NCBI RefSeq assembly: GCF_041320605.1 | Contig: NZ_CP166679.1 | Location: 682,001-746,000 of the forward strand | Direction: 5' to 3' | DNA: 64,000 nt | Source: Arenibacter antarcticus | Lineage (GTDB): Bacteria; Bacteroidota; Bacteroidia; Flavobacteriales; Flavobacteriaceae | In this document: piece after piece, positions 44,129 to 53,974 of the stretch | How positions within the stretch are numbered: position 1 is the first letter of the stretch | Layout: each line of letters starts with the position of its first letter | Made by a program: the position numbers and the translations under genes | Notes under the pieces: generated by a model | Databases searched by the model: none | What the model was told of the DNA's origin: nothing | What the model saw: only the letters and a program-made list of their open reading frames with translations

Positions 44129-45049
44129 CTACTTTAAAAAATCAATATTCCTTGTTAGACCAGAAAATTTGGTGCGTTTTACAGCAGATTTTTGAAACAC
44201 CTTTTTAAATACATCCTCGGTGATTTCTTCCCAATCCTTTTTGGTCATGGAGAGCATTTCCGGTTTAGGATTAAATAAAGGTTCCCTATGGGGTTTAGAA
44301 AAACGGTTCCATGGACATACATCCTGACAAACGTCACAACCAAACATCCAATCATCAAATTTTCCTTCGAATTCCGTAGGAAGCTCATTTTTTAGTTCGA
44401 TGGTAAAATAGGAGATACATTTACTACCATCAACCACATAAGGGGCAACAATGGCCTCTGTAGGACATGCATCCAAACAAGCGGTACAGGTTCCGCAATG
44501 ATCGGTTACCCGAGCATCGTACTCCAAGTCAAGATCTACGATCAATTCCGCAATAAAATAAAAAGAACCTACTTGTTGGGTCAGCAGATTACTGTGTTTG
44601 CCGATCCATCCCAATCCGCTTTTAGCAGCCCAGGCCTTATCCAATACGGGTGCCGAATCTACAAAAGCCCTACCGTGGACCTCTCCTATTTCCACGGAAA
44701 TAAATTCCTGTAATTCTCGCAACTTGGATTTTATAATGTGGTGGTAATCCTGCCCGTACGCGTATTTGGATATTTTATAACTGTCTTTAACCTGTTTCTC
44801 CTCCGGATAATAATTTAGCAAAAGGGAAATAACCGATTTTGACCCCTCTACCAGTTTGGTCGGATCCAAACGCTTGTCAAAATGATTTTCCATGTACTGC
44901 ATTTCGCCGTTCATGTTATTGTGAAGCCATTTCTCTAATCTCGGCGCTTCTTCCTCCAAAAATTCAGCTTTTGAAATACCGCAGGACAAAAAACCAAGGC
45001 GTTTAGCTTCTTCTTTTATAAGTTTGGTATTCTGATCCCTGTTTTTCAA
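44129..45049 (-). CDS. queG: Epoxyqueuosine reductase
   Basis: 306 residues. It reduces epoxyqueuosine to queuosine in tRNA, using cobalamin and two [4Fe-4S] clusters. The N-terminal '[17 protein letters not shown]', the cobalamin-domain '[19 protein letters not shown]' and the two cluster motifs [12 protein letters not shown] (with KCISYFTIE) and [11 protein letters not shown] are all intact. A substrate-binding '[14 protein letters not shown]' is also present. The protein lacks the HEAT-repeat tail found in some QueG proteins, as is usual for the shorter bacterial form. It starts six bases after the P450 stop codon and is co-transcribed with it. Confidence 0.95.
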   Translation of the reverse strand: MKNRDQNTKLIKEEAKRLGFLSCGISKAEFLEEEAPRLEKWLHNNMNGEMQYMENHFDKRLDPTKLVEGSKSVISLLLNYYPEEKQVKDSYKISKYAYGQDYHHIIKSKLRELQEFISVEIGEVHGRAFVDSAPVLDKAWAAKSGLGWIGKHSNLLTQQVGSFYFIAELIVDLDLEYDARVTDHCGTCTACLDACPTEAIVAPYVVDGSKCISYFTIELKNELPTEFEGKFDDWMFGCDVCQDVCPWNRFSKPHREPLFNPKPEMLSMTKKDWEEITEDVFKKVFQKSAVKRTKFSGLTRNIDFLK

Positions 45050-45055
45050 AATAGT

Positions 45056-46387
45056 CTATCGTTCTTTAAACATTAAAGTTACACCCTTTGGCTTTAGGGA
45101 TATCAGTGGATTTAATTCTATAGCATCCATCGTAGTGGTTATTTTGTATTTCCTAATAATTTCGGTGATAGCAATGATCATTTCAACCATAGCAAAATTA
45201 TTGCCCACACACATTCTTGGTCCAGCCCCAAAGGGATAGTAAAAATCACCATATTCCATTTTGTCCAACGTTCTGAAACGACCGGGCATAAATTGGTCCG
45301 GTTTTTCCCAATACTCCGCATATCGGTGCAGTTCATAGATAGACATCAATACCATCGTATCCTTAGGAATGGCAATCCCCTCATAGGTATCATCCTCAAG
45401 AGCAATCCTATCTATAACATAGGCAGGTGGATACATCCTTAAAGCTTCCTCCAAACACTGTTTTACTAAAGGAAATATATTTCCCCATTGGGTGAATCCT
45501 ATTTCGGAAAATTTTAGTTTCACAGTTGACACCTCCTGATGAACTTCTTCTTGAATTTCCGGATGCTTCGCCAATAAAAATAGGGCAAAGCTTAAGGCAT
45601 TAGCTGTTGTTTCATGCCCAGCTGTAAAAAGAATCAATACTTCATCTACCAATTGGGCATCGGACATAGGGGAACCATCCTCGTATCGGGCCTTTAACAG
45701 CATATCCAAAAGATCGTCCATTTCTCTGGAAGCACCGCGTCTTTCTTCAATGATTTCTCGGAGTAGCGTTTTAGATTCCGCAGCAAGGGCAAGGTGTTTA
45801 TCGATTTGACCACTCATTTTAAACCACCCTTTAAGATAAGGCTGTCGCATTTCCTTGATCAGCATACGTTGATTGGCCTCGGTAATATACTTTAGTCGTG
45901 ACATTTTATCCCTGATATCAGCACTGCTGAAAAGTGATTTTGCCACCACCTGAAACGCCAGATCTCCCATTAGGGAAAATACATTTTGCTCCCTTCCCGT
46001 CACTATATGACCAAGTTCAAAGAGAATTGCATTGCGCATTACTTCTATTAGGTTCTCCAGTTTCTTCTTATGAAACGCGGGTTGCACCATTCGCCTATGT
46101 GTTCGCCAATGCTCCCCATTAGAGGTAAGAATACCATGCCCCACATATTTGGCGAGATCTACCGTTTGCAGGGGCGATTTTTGGAATTTCTTATGCTGCT
46201 TTTGCAAGATATGCTTAATAAGACCAGGGTTTCTGGTAAAAAGGACAGATTCCTTACCGCTTAGCCTAATCTTGAAATGGTCTCCATAGGCCTCAAAATT
46301 CATATGATGAAAAGGTAATGGATTTTTCAGGATCCCACGAGCATTTTTTAAGACATGAAACCTAGATACCAATTTTAAATTGTTCAT
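45056..46387 (-). CDS. Cytochrome P450
   Basis: 443 residues with all P450 signatures: the I-helix AGHETTANAL (oxygen activation), the K-helix EEALRMYPPAY (ExxR), the meander 'FMPGRFRTL', and the heme loop FGAGPRMCVG with cysteine ligand Cys393. There is no N-terminal membrane anchor, and no reductase or ferredoxin partner lies next to it. It resembles the eukaryote-like bacterial P450s of the CYP4/CYP102 side in its 'GAGPRMCVGNNFAMVEM' loop. The substrate cannot be inferred; fatty acids or alkanes are possible. It sits between ruvB (54-base gap) and queG (6-base gap), a setting with no obvious functional tie. Confidence 0.93.
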   Translation of the reverse strand: MNNLKLVSRFHVLKNARGILKNPLPFHHMNFEAYGDHFKIRLSGKESVLFTRNPGLIKHILQKQHKKFQKSPLQTVDLAKYVGHGILTSNGEHWRTHRRMVQPAFHKKKLENLIEVMRNAILFELGHIVTGREQNVFSLMGDLAFQVVAKSLFSSADIRDKMSRLKYITEANQRMLIKEMRQPYLKGWFKMSGQIDKHLALAAESKTLLREIIEERRGASREMDDLLDMLLKARYEDGSPMSDAQLVDEVLILFTAGHETTANALSFALFLLAKHPEIQEEVHQEVSTVKLKFSEIGFTQWGNIFPLVKQCLEEALRMYPPAYVIDRIALEDDTYEGIAIPKDTMVLMSIYELHRYAEYWEKPDQFMPGRFRTLDKMEYGDFYYPFGAGPRMCVGNNFAMVEMIIAITEIIRKYKITTTMDAIELNPLISLKPKGVTLMFKER

Positions 46388-46441
46388 TATTTCAAGGGAT
46401 ATAGGTTTATGGAAGTTTTTAGTCCAACTTGCCCTAACGCG

Positions 46442-47464
46442 TTAAAAGAGTCCGGGCTGAATGCTGCCTTTAATTCTCCCCAAATGCTTATAGGCCAATT
46501 CCGTTACTTCCCTTCCCCTTGGGGTACGCATAATAAACCCCTGCTGAATTAAGAAAGGTTCATAAACTTCCTCTATGGTTTCCGCACTTTCGGATACTGC
46601 GGTGGCCAGAGTGGAAATACCTACGGGACCTCCCTTAAACTTATCGATTATTGTGGTCAGAATTTTATTGTCCATTTCATCCAATCCGTGAGCATCTACA
46701 TGCAATGCGTTTAGACTATACTTGGAGATGTCCATATCGATACTTCCATTTCCCTTTATCTGGGCAAAATCCCTTACCCGTCTAAGTAGGGCGTTACATA
46801 TTCTAGGGGTCCCCCTACTCCGACCAGCAATTTCTATAGCGGCCTCCAAGCTTATGGGAACTTTTAGTATTTCTGCACTTCGCTCCACAATGGTAGACAA
46901 CAATTCCGTAGAATAATATTGCAATCTGCTTTGGATACCAAATCGTGCCCGCATGGGAGATGTCAACAACCCAGACCTTGTGGTGGCACCGATAAGTGTA
47001 AACGGATTTAGATTTATCTGAACCGATCTGGCATTGGGACCAGATTCGATCATAATATCTATCTTGTAATCTTCCATGGCCGAGTATAGGTATTCCTCCA
47101 CAATGGGACTTAAGCGATGAATCTCATCAATAAAGAGCACATCTCTTTCATTAAGATTGGTCAACAATCCTGCCAAATCGCCTGGTTTATCAAGGACCGG
47201 ACCGGAAGTGATTTTTATCCCAACTCCCAGTTCATTGGCCAAGATATGGGCAAGGGTAGTTTTACCAAGTCCCGGAGGGCCATGGAACAATGTATGATCT
47301 AGCGCCTCATTTCTCTGATTGGCCGCTTCCACAAATACCTTTAAATTTTCCAATACCTGTTCTTGACCTGTAAAATCATCAAAACTAACAGGACGCAAGG
47401 CCCTGTCAATATCTAATTCTTCGGGACTAAAACCATCCGTCGTGGGGTCTAAATTCTCATTCAT
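46442..47464 (-). CDS. ruvB: Holliday junction branch migration helicase RuvB
   Basis: 340 residues. Walker A is GPPGLGKTT (62-70), Walker B carries FIDEIHRL, and sensor 1 is in [19 protein letters not shown]. The C-terminal winged helix ends in '[21 protein letters not shown]'. It is the ATP-driven hexameric motor that moves Holliday junctions together with RuvA. It is first in the order ruvB-P450-queG. A -7 box ends only a few bases before the ATG, suggesting a very short or absent leader. Confidence 0.96.
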   Translation of the reverse strand: MNENLDPTTDGFSPEELDIDRALRPVSFDDFTGQEQVLENLKVFVEAANQRNEALDHTLFHGPPGLGKTTLAHILANELGVGIKITSGPVLDKPGDLAGLLTNLNERDVLFIDEIHRLSPIVEEYLYSAMEDYKIDIMIESGPNARSVQINLNPFTLIGATTRSGLLTSPMRARFGIQSRLQYYSTELLSTIVERSAEILKVPISLEAAIEIAGRSRGTPRICNALLRRVRDFAQIKGNGSIDMDISKYSLNALHVDAHGLDEMDNKILTTIIDKFKGGPVGISTLATAVSESAETIEEVYEPFLIQQGFIMRTPRGREVTELAYKHLGRIKGSIQPGLF

Positions 47465-47468
47465 ACAC

Positions 47469-47476
47469 CAAAGATA
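47469..47476 (-). promoter_or_regulatory. -7 box (TATCTTTG) immediately upstream of ruvB
   Basis: A perfect TAnnTTTG on the minus strand, four bases from the ATG; transcription would start at or next to the start codon. No -33 match was found. Confidence 0.4.
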
Positions 47477-47574
47477 ATGGAAATCGGATTAGTTATCAGG
47501 GAAAATTACTATTGTAATTTTAAGGTGGGGAACATAACTAAATGAAGCGAGATCATTCAATTATTCCATAGTCT

Positions 47575-47582
47575 TATATTTG
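47575..47582 (+). promoter_or_regulatory. -7 box (TATATTTG) upstream of the acyl-CoA oxidase-like gene
   Basis: A perfect TAnnTTTG. It overlaps an in-frame TTG at 47580, which therefore is unlikely to be the start codon. It predicts a leader of about 105 bases before the ATG at 47694. Confidence 0.4.
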
Positions 47583-47693
47583 GCAAATACCGTTATTTAC
47601 TCCCGTTATTGGAATATACTTACCAATACCAAATTAAAATTCCGCTCCTTGCACTATCTTATAGGGAGTCAAAAAAATTTGTACATTGAAGGC

Positions 47694-49958
47694 ATGGAAA
47701 AGACAAATTATTCATCAAGCATACTTCAATATATTCCCTACTTTTTTATTATTTGGTCAGATGACTTGCTCTCTGTTTCGGAGGTAGCGGTGGTTAGGCG
47801 CATCATTAAGAACGACCCTACCCTATCCGAAGATGAGCGTGAGTTGCTTTATACATGGCTCCATAAGGAAGCGCCTCCAAAATGGAAGGTCATTAAAAAT
47901 TGGGCAGAAATAATTTCCAATTCTGGCGTAAAATTAAATGAAAGCGACACCTACCCCCTGACTTCGTTTAGCAAAAAACTAGCTTCCCTGAATGGAGGGG
48001 ATCCAAGCATAAACGAAAAATTATCTGAAATTGAAATCAACCTAGGCATCCAACCAAATCACTACAATCATTTATTTGAAGTGGAAGTTCAAAAGGAAAA
48101 AACCTCGAACTACTATAGTGGGAAAGAAATTCACCAAATACTAATGGGTGAACACAACCAACAATTAGAACATTTTGGGGAATTTCTCTCCCATCCTAAC
48201 TTTTCTTGGGAGGTTAACAGGGATCTTGATGGGTTTAGGAAAAAGGTACTCACCCAAGTACAGCACTTAGGTGAGAAGGGATACGGGGCCATGGCCTACC
48301 CCGAAGAATATGGAGGAATCAACAATATGACCTTATACGCTAATATCTTTGAATATCTGATGTTTGTAGACGGCAGTCTCACTATTAAATTTGGGGTACA
48401 ATTTGGCCTTTTTGGAGGTAGTGTACAAAAACTGGGCTCCAAAAAACATCACGACCAATATTTAAAGAATATTGGTGAAGCCAAATTACTGGGATGTTTT
48501 GCCATGACGGAAACCGGACATGGATCCAATGTTAGGGGGATTAAAACAACCGCCACTTATACTCGGGAAACGGATGCTATTACGATACATACCCCCGGGA
48601 AAAACGACAACAAGGAATATATTGGCAATGCCCTGCACGGGTCCATGGCCACCGTTTTCGCCCAATTGATCGTCAAGGGAAAGAACCATGGTGTACATGC
48701 CATTCTTGTTCCCTTAAGAGACGAAAATAACAACCTCATGCCAGGAGTCACAATAGAAGACTGTGGTTATAAATTAGGGCTTAACGGTGTTGATAATGGA
48801 AAAATATGGTTTAATCAGGTACAGGTGCCACGTGAAAACCTATTGAATAAATACGGGGACATAAAACCCGATGGGAGTTATTATTCAGCTATAAAAAATC
48901 CAAATAAGCGATTTTTCACAATGTTGGGCACTTTGGTAGGAGGAAGAATATGTGTTGCAAAAGGCGCATTGGGTGGAGCCAAAATGGCATTGGCTATTGC
49001 TGTTAAATACGCATTAAAAAGGCGCCAATTTAATGATTCCATTAAGATACAGGAGGATTTAATCATGGATTATCCCTCCCATCAATTAAGATTAACCCCT
49101 CCCATCGCCAAATCTTATGTATACCATGTTACCTTAGAAGCACTGATGAAGACGTATAGCGATGATACCATAACCGATAAACGAGAAGTTGAAACCCAGG
49201 TAGCGGCTCTAAAAGCCGTTATTACTTGGTTTGCCAATGAGACCATTCAAGAATGCAGGGAAGCCTGTGGCGGTAAGGGCTATCTTTTGGAAAATAGGAT
49301 TGCGGACCTCAAGACGGATGTGGACATCTTCACCACTTTTGAAGGAGACAATACCGTATTACTGCAATTGGCAGCCAAGGGTATTCTTTCCAATTTTAAT
49401 AGCGAACTGAACAGTGGTGGTTTTAAGGCAGTATTAAAAATGGTTAGTTCCCAGATAAAGGATAAACTAGTAGCCATAAATCCCGCCTATTCAAATAAGG
49501 TGGACAAGGACCATCTTTACAACCCTAAATTTCATCAACACGCATTCGACTATAGGACCAGAAGACTCACTTATTCCCTAGCCATGCGGATAAAGGATTA
49601 TATTAAACGTGGAGTGCCTCCCTATCAGGCATTTTTAAAGGTACAGAGCCATTTACTGGCATTAGGCAAGGCTTACAGCTGCGAATTGGCCTACACCACC
49701 TTTGTGCGTTATACAGACAGCATAGAAGACCAAAAAAATAGGGAACTCTTTAAAAAACTAGGGGCATTGTTTGCGCTTCAAGAAATAAGGGAAGATGCCA
49801 CCTGGTATTTAGAACACGGATATATTGGTAGTACGAAATCCAAGGCCATACGCCAAAGAGTTGAACGGTTAAGTACCGAACTACGCCCACACATTGAGAA
49901 CTTAGTAGATGGATTTGGCATCCCGGAACACTGTTTAACAGCCCCTATCATCCGCTAG
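47694..49958 (+). CDS. Acyl-CoA dehydrogenase/oxidase-like flavoprotein
   Basis: 754 residues from the ATG at 47694, which has a GAAGG close by. The central FAD domain resembles peroxisome-type acyl-CoA oxidases more than ordinary dehydrogenases: 'FAMTETGHGSNVRGIKTTATY', 'GVHAILVPLRDENNNLMPGVTIEDCGYKLGLNGVDNGKIWFNQVQVPRENLL', and the catalytic-glutamate loop TTFEGDNTVLLQLAAKG. The N-terminal 150 residues are extra helical sequence. The C-terminal 150 residues form an ACOX-type helical domain. It would oxidise acyl-CoA to enoyl-CoA in beta-oxidation, with either oxygen or an electron carrier as acceptor. It stands alone and is convergent with the DUF2807 gene. Confidence 0.85.
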   Translation: MEKTNYSSSILQYIPYFFIIWSDDLLSVSEVAVVRRIIKNDPTLSEDERELLYTWLHKEAPPKWKVIKNWAEIISNSGVKLNESDTYPLTSFSKKLASLNGGDPSINEKLSEIEINLGIQPNHYNHLFEVEVQKEKTSNYYSGKEIHQILMGEHNQQLEHFGEFLSHPNFSWEVNRDLDGFRKKVLTQVQHLGEKGYGAMAYPEEYGGINNMTLYANIFEYLMFVDGSLTIKFGVQFGLFGGSVQKLGSKKHHDQYLKNIGEAKLLGCFAMTETGHGSNVRGIKTTATYTRETDAITIHTPGKNDNKEYIGNALHGSMATVFAQLIVKGKNHGVHAILVPLRDENNNLMPGVTIEDCGYKLGLNGVDNGKIWFNQVQVPRENLLNKYGDIKPDGSYYSAIKNPNKRFFTMLGTLVGGRICVAKGALGGAKMALAIAVKYALKRRQFNDSIKIQEDLIMDYPSHQLRLTPPIAKSYVYHVTLEALMKTYSDDTITDKREVETQVAALKAVITWFANETIQECREACGGKGYLLENRIADLKTDVDIFTTFEGDNTVLLQLAAKGILSNFNSELNSGGFKAVLKMVSSQIKDKLVAINPAYSNKVDKDHLYNPKFHQHAFDYRTRRLTYSLAMRIKDYIKRGVPPYQAFLKVQSHLLALGKAYSCELAYTTFVRYTDSIEDQKNRELFKKLGALFALQEIREDATWYLEHGYIGSTKSKAIRQRVERLSTELRPHIENLVDGFGIPEHCLTAPIIR

Positions 49959-50000
49959 GGTGGGGTAAAACTGAAATAGTATTTAACACAACACAAAAGC

Positions 50001-50822
50001 TTATTTTCGCCGGTGCAATTCGGAGGTATCCAAAAATTCTTGTAGGTTTATTTTTCCTTCCCCATAAACATAAGTTTTTGAGGATCCAGAAGCATATAGC
50101 TCTATTGAATTAGTCACCATAACTTCTGCGGAAGTATTGGAGTTCAAAGTGACGACCATAGAATCTACTTCCAATTTACTAGCTTTTAAGACGGCGTATT
50201 CCATTAATTTAATTTGGAGGTTAGTAGAAACACCTTCTAACTGGGCCTCGGATTTATCCAGCAATTGCACATTTATGGATTCCGCTACCGCATAGAGTCG
50301 CAATTTGGCCTTGTCCTTGAGGTCTATATTTAATGCATCCCCTTCCATCTTAAAGTCACCACTACCATTCCCTACCATAACAATATCGAGCACTTCCGCA
50401 TTTACGGATAATTCTGCTTTTGCCCCACCACTAATATCCACCCTAAGGGCATCGGTAGCGAAGGTATCTTTGGAAAGGATCTTTCCGTTATTTACCGTTA
50501 TTTGGTTCAATTGATTGAAAAATACGGTTATATGAAGTCTTTTTTTAGAGGTAACATTGTAAAACGAGCTTATGGTCAGCGTTTCATTCTCCACCTCAAA
50601 CCTCAGGATATCCACTAAATTTTCGTCGACTTCCAATTCATAGCCTTCGTTAGAACCTGTTTTTAGAACCACCTCTAAATCATCTTCCAAAACAATTGCA
50701 TTGAAGAAAGGCAGATTCTCCTTCACCTCTATTACAGTTCTATTCCCTTTGATCTTTGGTTTTCTTTGGGTGTAGGCTGTCAAGTTTACGGTCAACAGCA
50801 CTAACAATATTATCTTTTTCAC
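50001..50822 (-). CDS. DUF2807 (GIN domain) secreted protein
   Basis: 273 residues with a signal peptide (MKKIILLVLLTVNLTAYT) followed by a right-handed beta-helix-like DUF2807 fold. Repeated short strands include 'LEVVLKTGSNEGYELEVDENLVDILRFEVENETLTI' and 'RLHITVFFNQLNQITVNNGKILSKD'. Serial 'VDISGGAKAELSVNAEVLDIVMVGNGSGDFKMEGDAL' repeats follow. DUF2807 proteins are common in Bacteroidota and are proposed to be envelope or adhesin heads; no activity is established. It starts 147 bases beyond the cox1 terminator on the same strand. Confidence 0.85.
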   Translation of the reverse strand: MKKIILLVLLTVNLTAYTQRKPKIKGNRTVIEVKENLPFFNAIVLEDDLEVVLKTGSNEGYELEVDENLVDILRFEVENETLTISSFYNVTSKKRLHITVFFNQLNQITVNNGKILSKDTFATDALRVDISGGAKAELSVNAEVLDIVMVGNGSGDFKMEGDALNIDLKDKAKLRLYAVAESINVQLLDKSEAQLEGVSTNLQIKLMEYAVLKASKLEVDSMVVTLNSNTSAEVMVTNSIELYASGSSKTYVYGEGKINLQEFLDTSELHRRK

Positions 50823-50967
50823 TTATTTCAATTTAAAATGACACTAAATTTTCTGATAGTACAAGTATAATGCCAAGGAAAATGGCACACTGATAGGCAT
50901 CAATATGATATGAAGCATTAAAATACAACAGAAATAAGCACTTAAAAAATACTTGGTATTAAGGTAC

Positions 50968-51000
50968 AAAAAAAGTCCATCGTAGGGATGGACTTTTTTC
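50968..51000 (-). terminator. Terminator of the act-cox operon
   Basis: Thirteen-base stem AAAAAAGTCCATC / GATGGACTTTTTT with a five-base loop, ending in a thymine run on the minus strand, about 20 bases after the cox1 stop codon. Confidence 0.9.
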
Positions 51001-51018
51001 TTTCTTAATTTTATAAAT

Positions 51019-52839
51019 CTAGTGTTGCAATTCTTCCTCACCATCAAATAAAGGAACATTTTGCGGAACATAATCCTGAGTAGGTATTACGTATTCACCA
51101 TCCTCATTGGTTTTACTGTAATCGTAAGGCCATCTGTGAACTTCTGGTATTGCTCCAGGCCAGTTTCCATGGATACCTTCTACCGGAGTAGTCCATTCTA
51201 AAGTAGTTCCCTTCCAAGGGTTTTGTACTGCTTTAGTACCATAGAAAATACTTTTTACAAAATTGTATACAAATATCAACTGTACGAATGCTGCTAAAAT
51301 AGCAAATAAAGTCATTAACACTTGAACATCTGCAAGGTCATCGAACATTGGGAAAGCGGTATTCTCATAGTACCTACGTGGTACACCAGCCATTCCTACG
51401 AAGTGCATCGGAAAAAATATACCATAGGAACACACCGCGGTAATCCAAAAATGCACATAACCCATATTTTTGTTCATCATTCTGCCAAACATTTTTGGGA
51501 ACCAGTGATAAATACCCGCAAACATTCCGTATAGTGCTGAGATCCCCATTACCAAATGGAAGTGAGCAATTACAAAATACGTATCGTGAACATTAATATC
51601 CAAGGTACTATCTCCCAAAATAATTCCTGTTAAACCACCTGAAATAAAGGTAGATACCATTCCGATAGAGAACAACATGGCAGGGTTTAATTGGAGATTA
51701 CCTTTCCACAGCGTGGTAATCCAGTTAAAGGCTTTTACCGCAGAAGGAATCGCAATCAATAAGGTGGTAAATGTAAATACCGAACCTAAGAATGGGTTCA
51801 TTCCTGAAATAAACATATGGTGTCCCCAAACAATGGTAGACAAAAATGCAATTGCCAGAATTGATGCAATCATTGCGCGGTACCCAAAAATTGGTTTACG
51901 TGCATTAACCGCCAGAACTTCTGACACGATACCCATTGCAGGTAGAATTACAATATATACTTCCGGATGGCCCAAGAACCAGAATAAGTGCTCATACAAA
52001 ACAGGCGACCCTCCTTGATAGTGAAGTACTTCTCCTTGGATAAAGATATCCGACAAAAAGAAAGAGGTACCAAAACTCCTATCCATTATCAGCAATAAGG
52101 CTGCGGATAAAAGAACAGGGAAAGAAACTACACCTATGATAGCCGTAACAAAAAACGCCCAGATAGTCAAAGGTAACCTTGTCATGGACATCCCTTTTGT
52201 CCTAAGGTTGATTACGGTTACAATATAATTCAATGATCCCAATAGTGATTGCGCAATAAATAGGGCCATAGAGATTAACCAAAGTGTCATTCCCATTCCT
52301 GAACCTGGCTGAGCCATAGGCAAGGCACTTAATGGCGGATAGACTGTCCAACCAGCAGCAGCGGGTCCGGCCTCCAAAAATAGGGAGGATAACATAATTA
52401 TACAGGCCACGAAGAATATCCAATAGGACAACATATTAAGGAAGCCTGAAGCCATATCCCTTGCACCGATCTGCAATGGAATTAGTAAGTTACTAAAAGT
52501 ACCACTAAGTCCGGCTGTTAGAAGGAAGAAAACCATAAGGGTACCATGAATGGTTACCAAGGCCAAATATACATCGGCATCCATAACACCGCCAGGTGCC
52601 CATTTTCCTAATATTGCTTCAAATACCATGAAGGATTCTCCTGGCCAGGCCAACTGCATTCTAAACAATATAGACATGGCAATACCTAAAGCCCCCATGA
52701 TTAAACCAGTGATCAAATATTGCTTAGCAATCATCTTATGATCCTGACTGAAAATATATTTGGTCACAAAGGTTTCCTTGTGATGGTGTCCGTGATCATC
52801 TGAATGATCTTCTACATGTGCGTTAGCTGTTACAGACAT
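51019..52839 (-). CDS. ctaD: Cytochrome c oxidase subunit I (aa3 type)
   Basis: 606 residues with twelve or more helices. The catalytic core is intact: 'WFLGHPEVYIVILPAMG' contains the CuB histidine, the proton-channel glutamate and the cross-linked tyrosine. 'WGHHMFISGMNP' has the other two CuB histidines, and 'DTYFVIAHFHLVMG' the heme a3 and a ligands. 'LIPLQIGARDMASGFLNMLSYW' follows helix II. This is an A-type heme-copper oxidase that reduces O2 and pumps protons. A histidine-rich N-terminal stretch (HVEDHSDDHGHHHKE) is striking. It is last in the act-cox operon, ending at a strong terminator; cox2 lies 43 bases upstream. Confidence 0.96.
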   Translation of the reverse strand: MSVTANAHVEDHSDDHGHHHKETFVTKYIFSQDHKMIAKQYLITGLIMGALGIAMSILFRMQLAWPGESFMVFEAILGKWAPGGVMDADVYLALVTIHGTLMVFFLLTAGLSGTFSNLLIPLQIGARDMASGFLNMLSYWIFFVACIIMLSSLFLEAGPAAAGWTVYPPLSALPMAQPGSGMGMTLWLISMALFIAQSLLGSLNYIVTVINLRTKGMSMTRLPLTIWAFFVTAIIGVVSFPVLLSAALLLIMDRSFGTSFFLSDIFIQGEVLHYQGGSPVLYEHLFWFLGHPEVYIVILPAMGIVSEVLAVNARKPIFGYRAMIASILAIAFLSTIVWGHHMFISGMNPFLGSVFTFTTLLIAIPSAVKAFNWITTLWKGNLQLNPAMLFSIGMVSTFISGGLTGIILGDSTLDINVHDTYFVIAHFHLVMGISALYGMFAGIYHWFPKMFGRMMNKNMGYVHFWITAVCSYGIFFPMHFVGMAGVPRRYYENTAFPMFDDLADVQVLMTLFAILAAFVQLIFVYNFVKSIFYGTKAVQNPWKGTTLEWTTPVEGIHGNWPGAIPEVHRWPYDYSKTNEDGEYVIPTQDYVPQNVPLFDGEEELQH

Positions 52840-52882
52840 AATTGTATTTTTATATTTTTTTAATGTTATTAATTACAGTCGA

Positions 52883-53941
52883 TTATTGTGCAGAAGACAT
52901 AAATGCCCCAAAGGTTTTTTGACTTGCGATCCAAGTATTGTATTCCTCTTCAGTCTCCACAATAATTTTCATCTGCATATTATAATGCGATTTCCCACAA
53001 ATTTTGTTACATAACAACACATAGTCAAACTCCCATGGGTCACTGTTATCCTCACCTCTAGCCGCTTTTTCGGCGCGAAGTTCATTGATCCCTTTAACTT
53101 TTTCCACTACATCTGGCTTTTGCCTCATTTCTGCGGTAGTAATAGTCGGTGTAAATGAGAATTGAGTGATCATTCCAGGAACAGCGTTCATTTGCGCCCT
53201 AAAGTGGGGCATAAATGCAGAGTGAAGCACATCTTGTGAACGTATTTTAAAATTAACTTTTCTACCTACAGGTAAATGCAGCTCTTTTACAATAATATCA
53301 TCAACACCGTTAGGATCCGAATTATCCAATCCAAGGACATTGGCATTATCAATATCAATCATTCTAACGTTAGCCTCACCGAGTACGTTATCATTACCTG
53401 CATATCTGGCTGTCCAGCTAAATTGCTGTGCGTATAACTCAACCGTCAACGGATCGTCCTCATCATTAATATCCATAATATTAGTCCAAGCGTAAAGACC
53501 CCATAAAATAAGTCCAGACAACACAATTACAGGAATAATGGTCCAAATAAACTCCAACCGATCGTTATCGGCATAGAATAAGGCTTTCTGACCTTTCCTA
53601 CCTCTATACTTATAAGCAAAGAAGTGTAACAGAAACTGGGTGATGGTCTGAACTATAAAGATGATGATCATAGAAACCAACATTAAGTCATCGTATTCCC
53701 CACCGTGGTCAGATGCCGCTTCTGGCAAAAGTGTCTTGGTGTATTTTACAAAACTAAAAATGGTAATACCGTATAGGAAGATCAAGAATGCGAACATCAA
53801 ATACCCATTGTACTTGTTATCCGAATCGCTTGCAATTTGTGAATTACTAGATCCGATTTGTGATAATTCGAATATCTTGGTCATTTGCCAAATAGCAATT
53901 CCAACTAATATTAAAACAACTATAGTTAATAATGCAGTCAT
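52883..53941 (-). CDS. ctaC: Cytochrome c oxidase subunit II (CuA)
   Basis: 352 residues. Four hydrophobic segments are seen (about 1-20, 46-66, 86-110, 131-155), two more than in the standard subunit II. The CuA cupredoxin domain follows, with ligands His240 (DVLHSAF), Cys311 and Cys315 (CNKIC), His319 and Met322. The usual glutamate between the cysteines (CAELC type) is a lysine here. A charged insert (about 271-305) precedes the second ligand cluster. It accepts electrons from the Act complex or its cytochrome and passes them to heme a. It lies between actF (33-base gap) and cox1. Confidence 0.95.
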   Translation of the reverse strand: MTALLTIVVLILVGIAIWQMTKIFELSQIGSSNSQIASDSDNKYNGYLMFAFLIFLYGITIFSFVKYTKTLLPEAASDHGGEYDDLMLVSMIIIFIVQTITQFLLHFFAYKYRGRKGQKALFYADNDRLEFIWTIIPVIVLSGLILWGLYAWTNIMDINDEDDPLTVELYAQQFSWTARYAGNDNVLGEANVRMIDIDNANVLGLDNSDPNGVDDIIVKELHLPVGRKVNFKIRSQDVLHSAFMPHFRAQMNAVPGMITQFSFTPTITTAEMRQKPDVVEKVKGINELRAEKAARGEDNSDPWEFDYVLLCNKICGKSHYNMQMKIIVETEEEYNTWIASQKTFGAFMSSAQ

Positions 53942-53974
53942 CGTATGATTTGAAATTATACTTTAAATTAAATA

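Noticed and set aside
47580-47693. Longer version of the acyl-CoA oxidase-like protein from a TTG at 47580
   Set aside because: The TTG lies inside the TATATTTG box and the extra 38 residues look like translated leader; the ATG at 47694 has a GAAGG nearby.
50844-51071. A 75-codon minus-strand frame after cox1
   Set aside because: It overlaps the end of cox1 in another frame and runs through the strong terminator hairpin, so it is unlikely to be translated.
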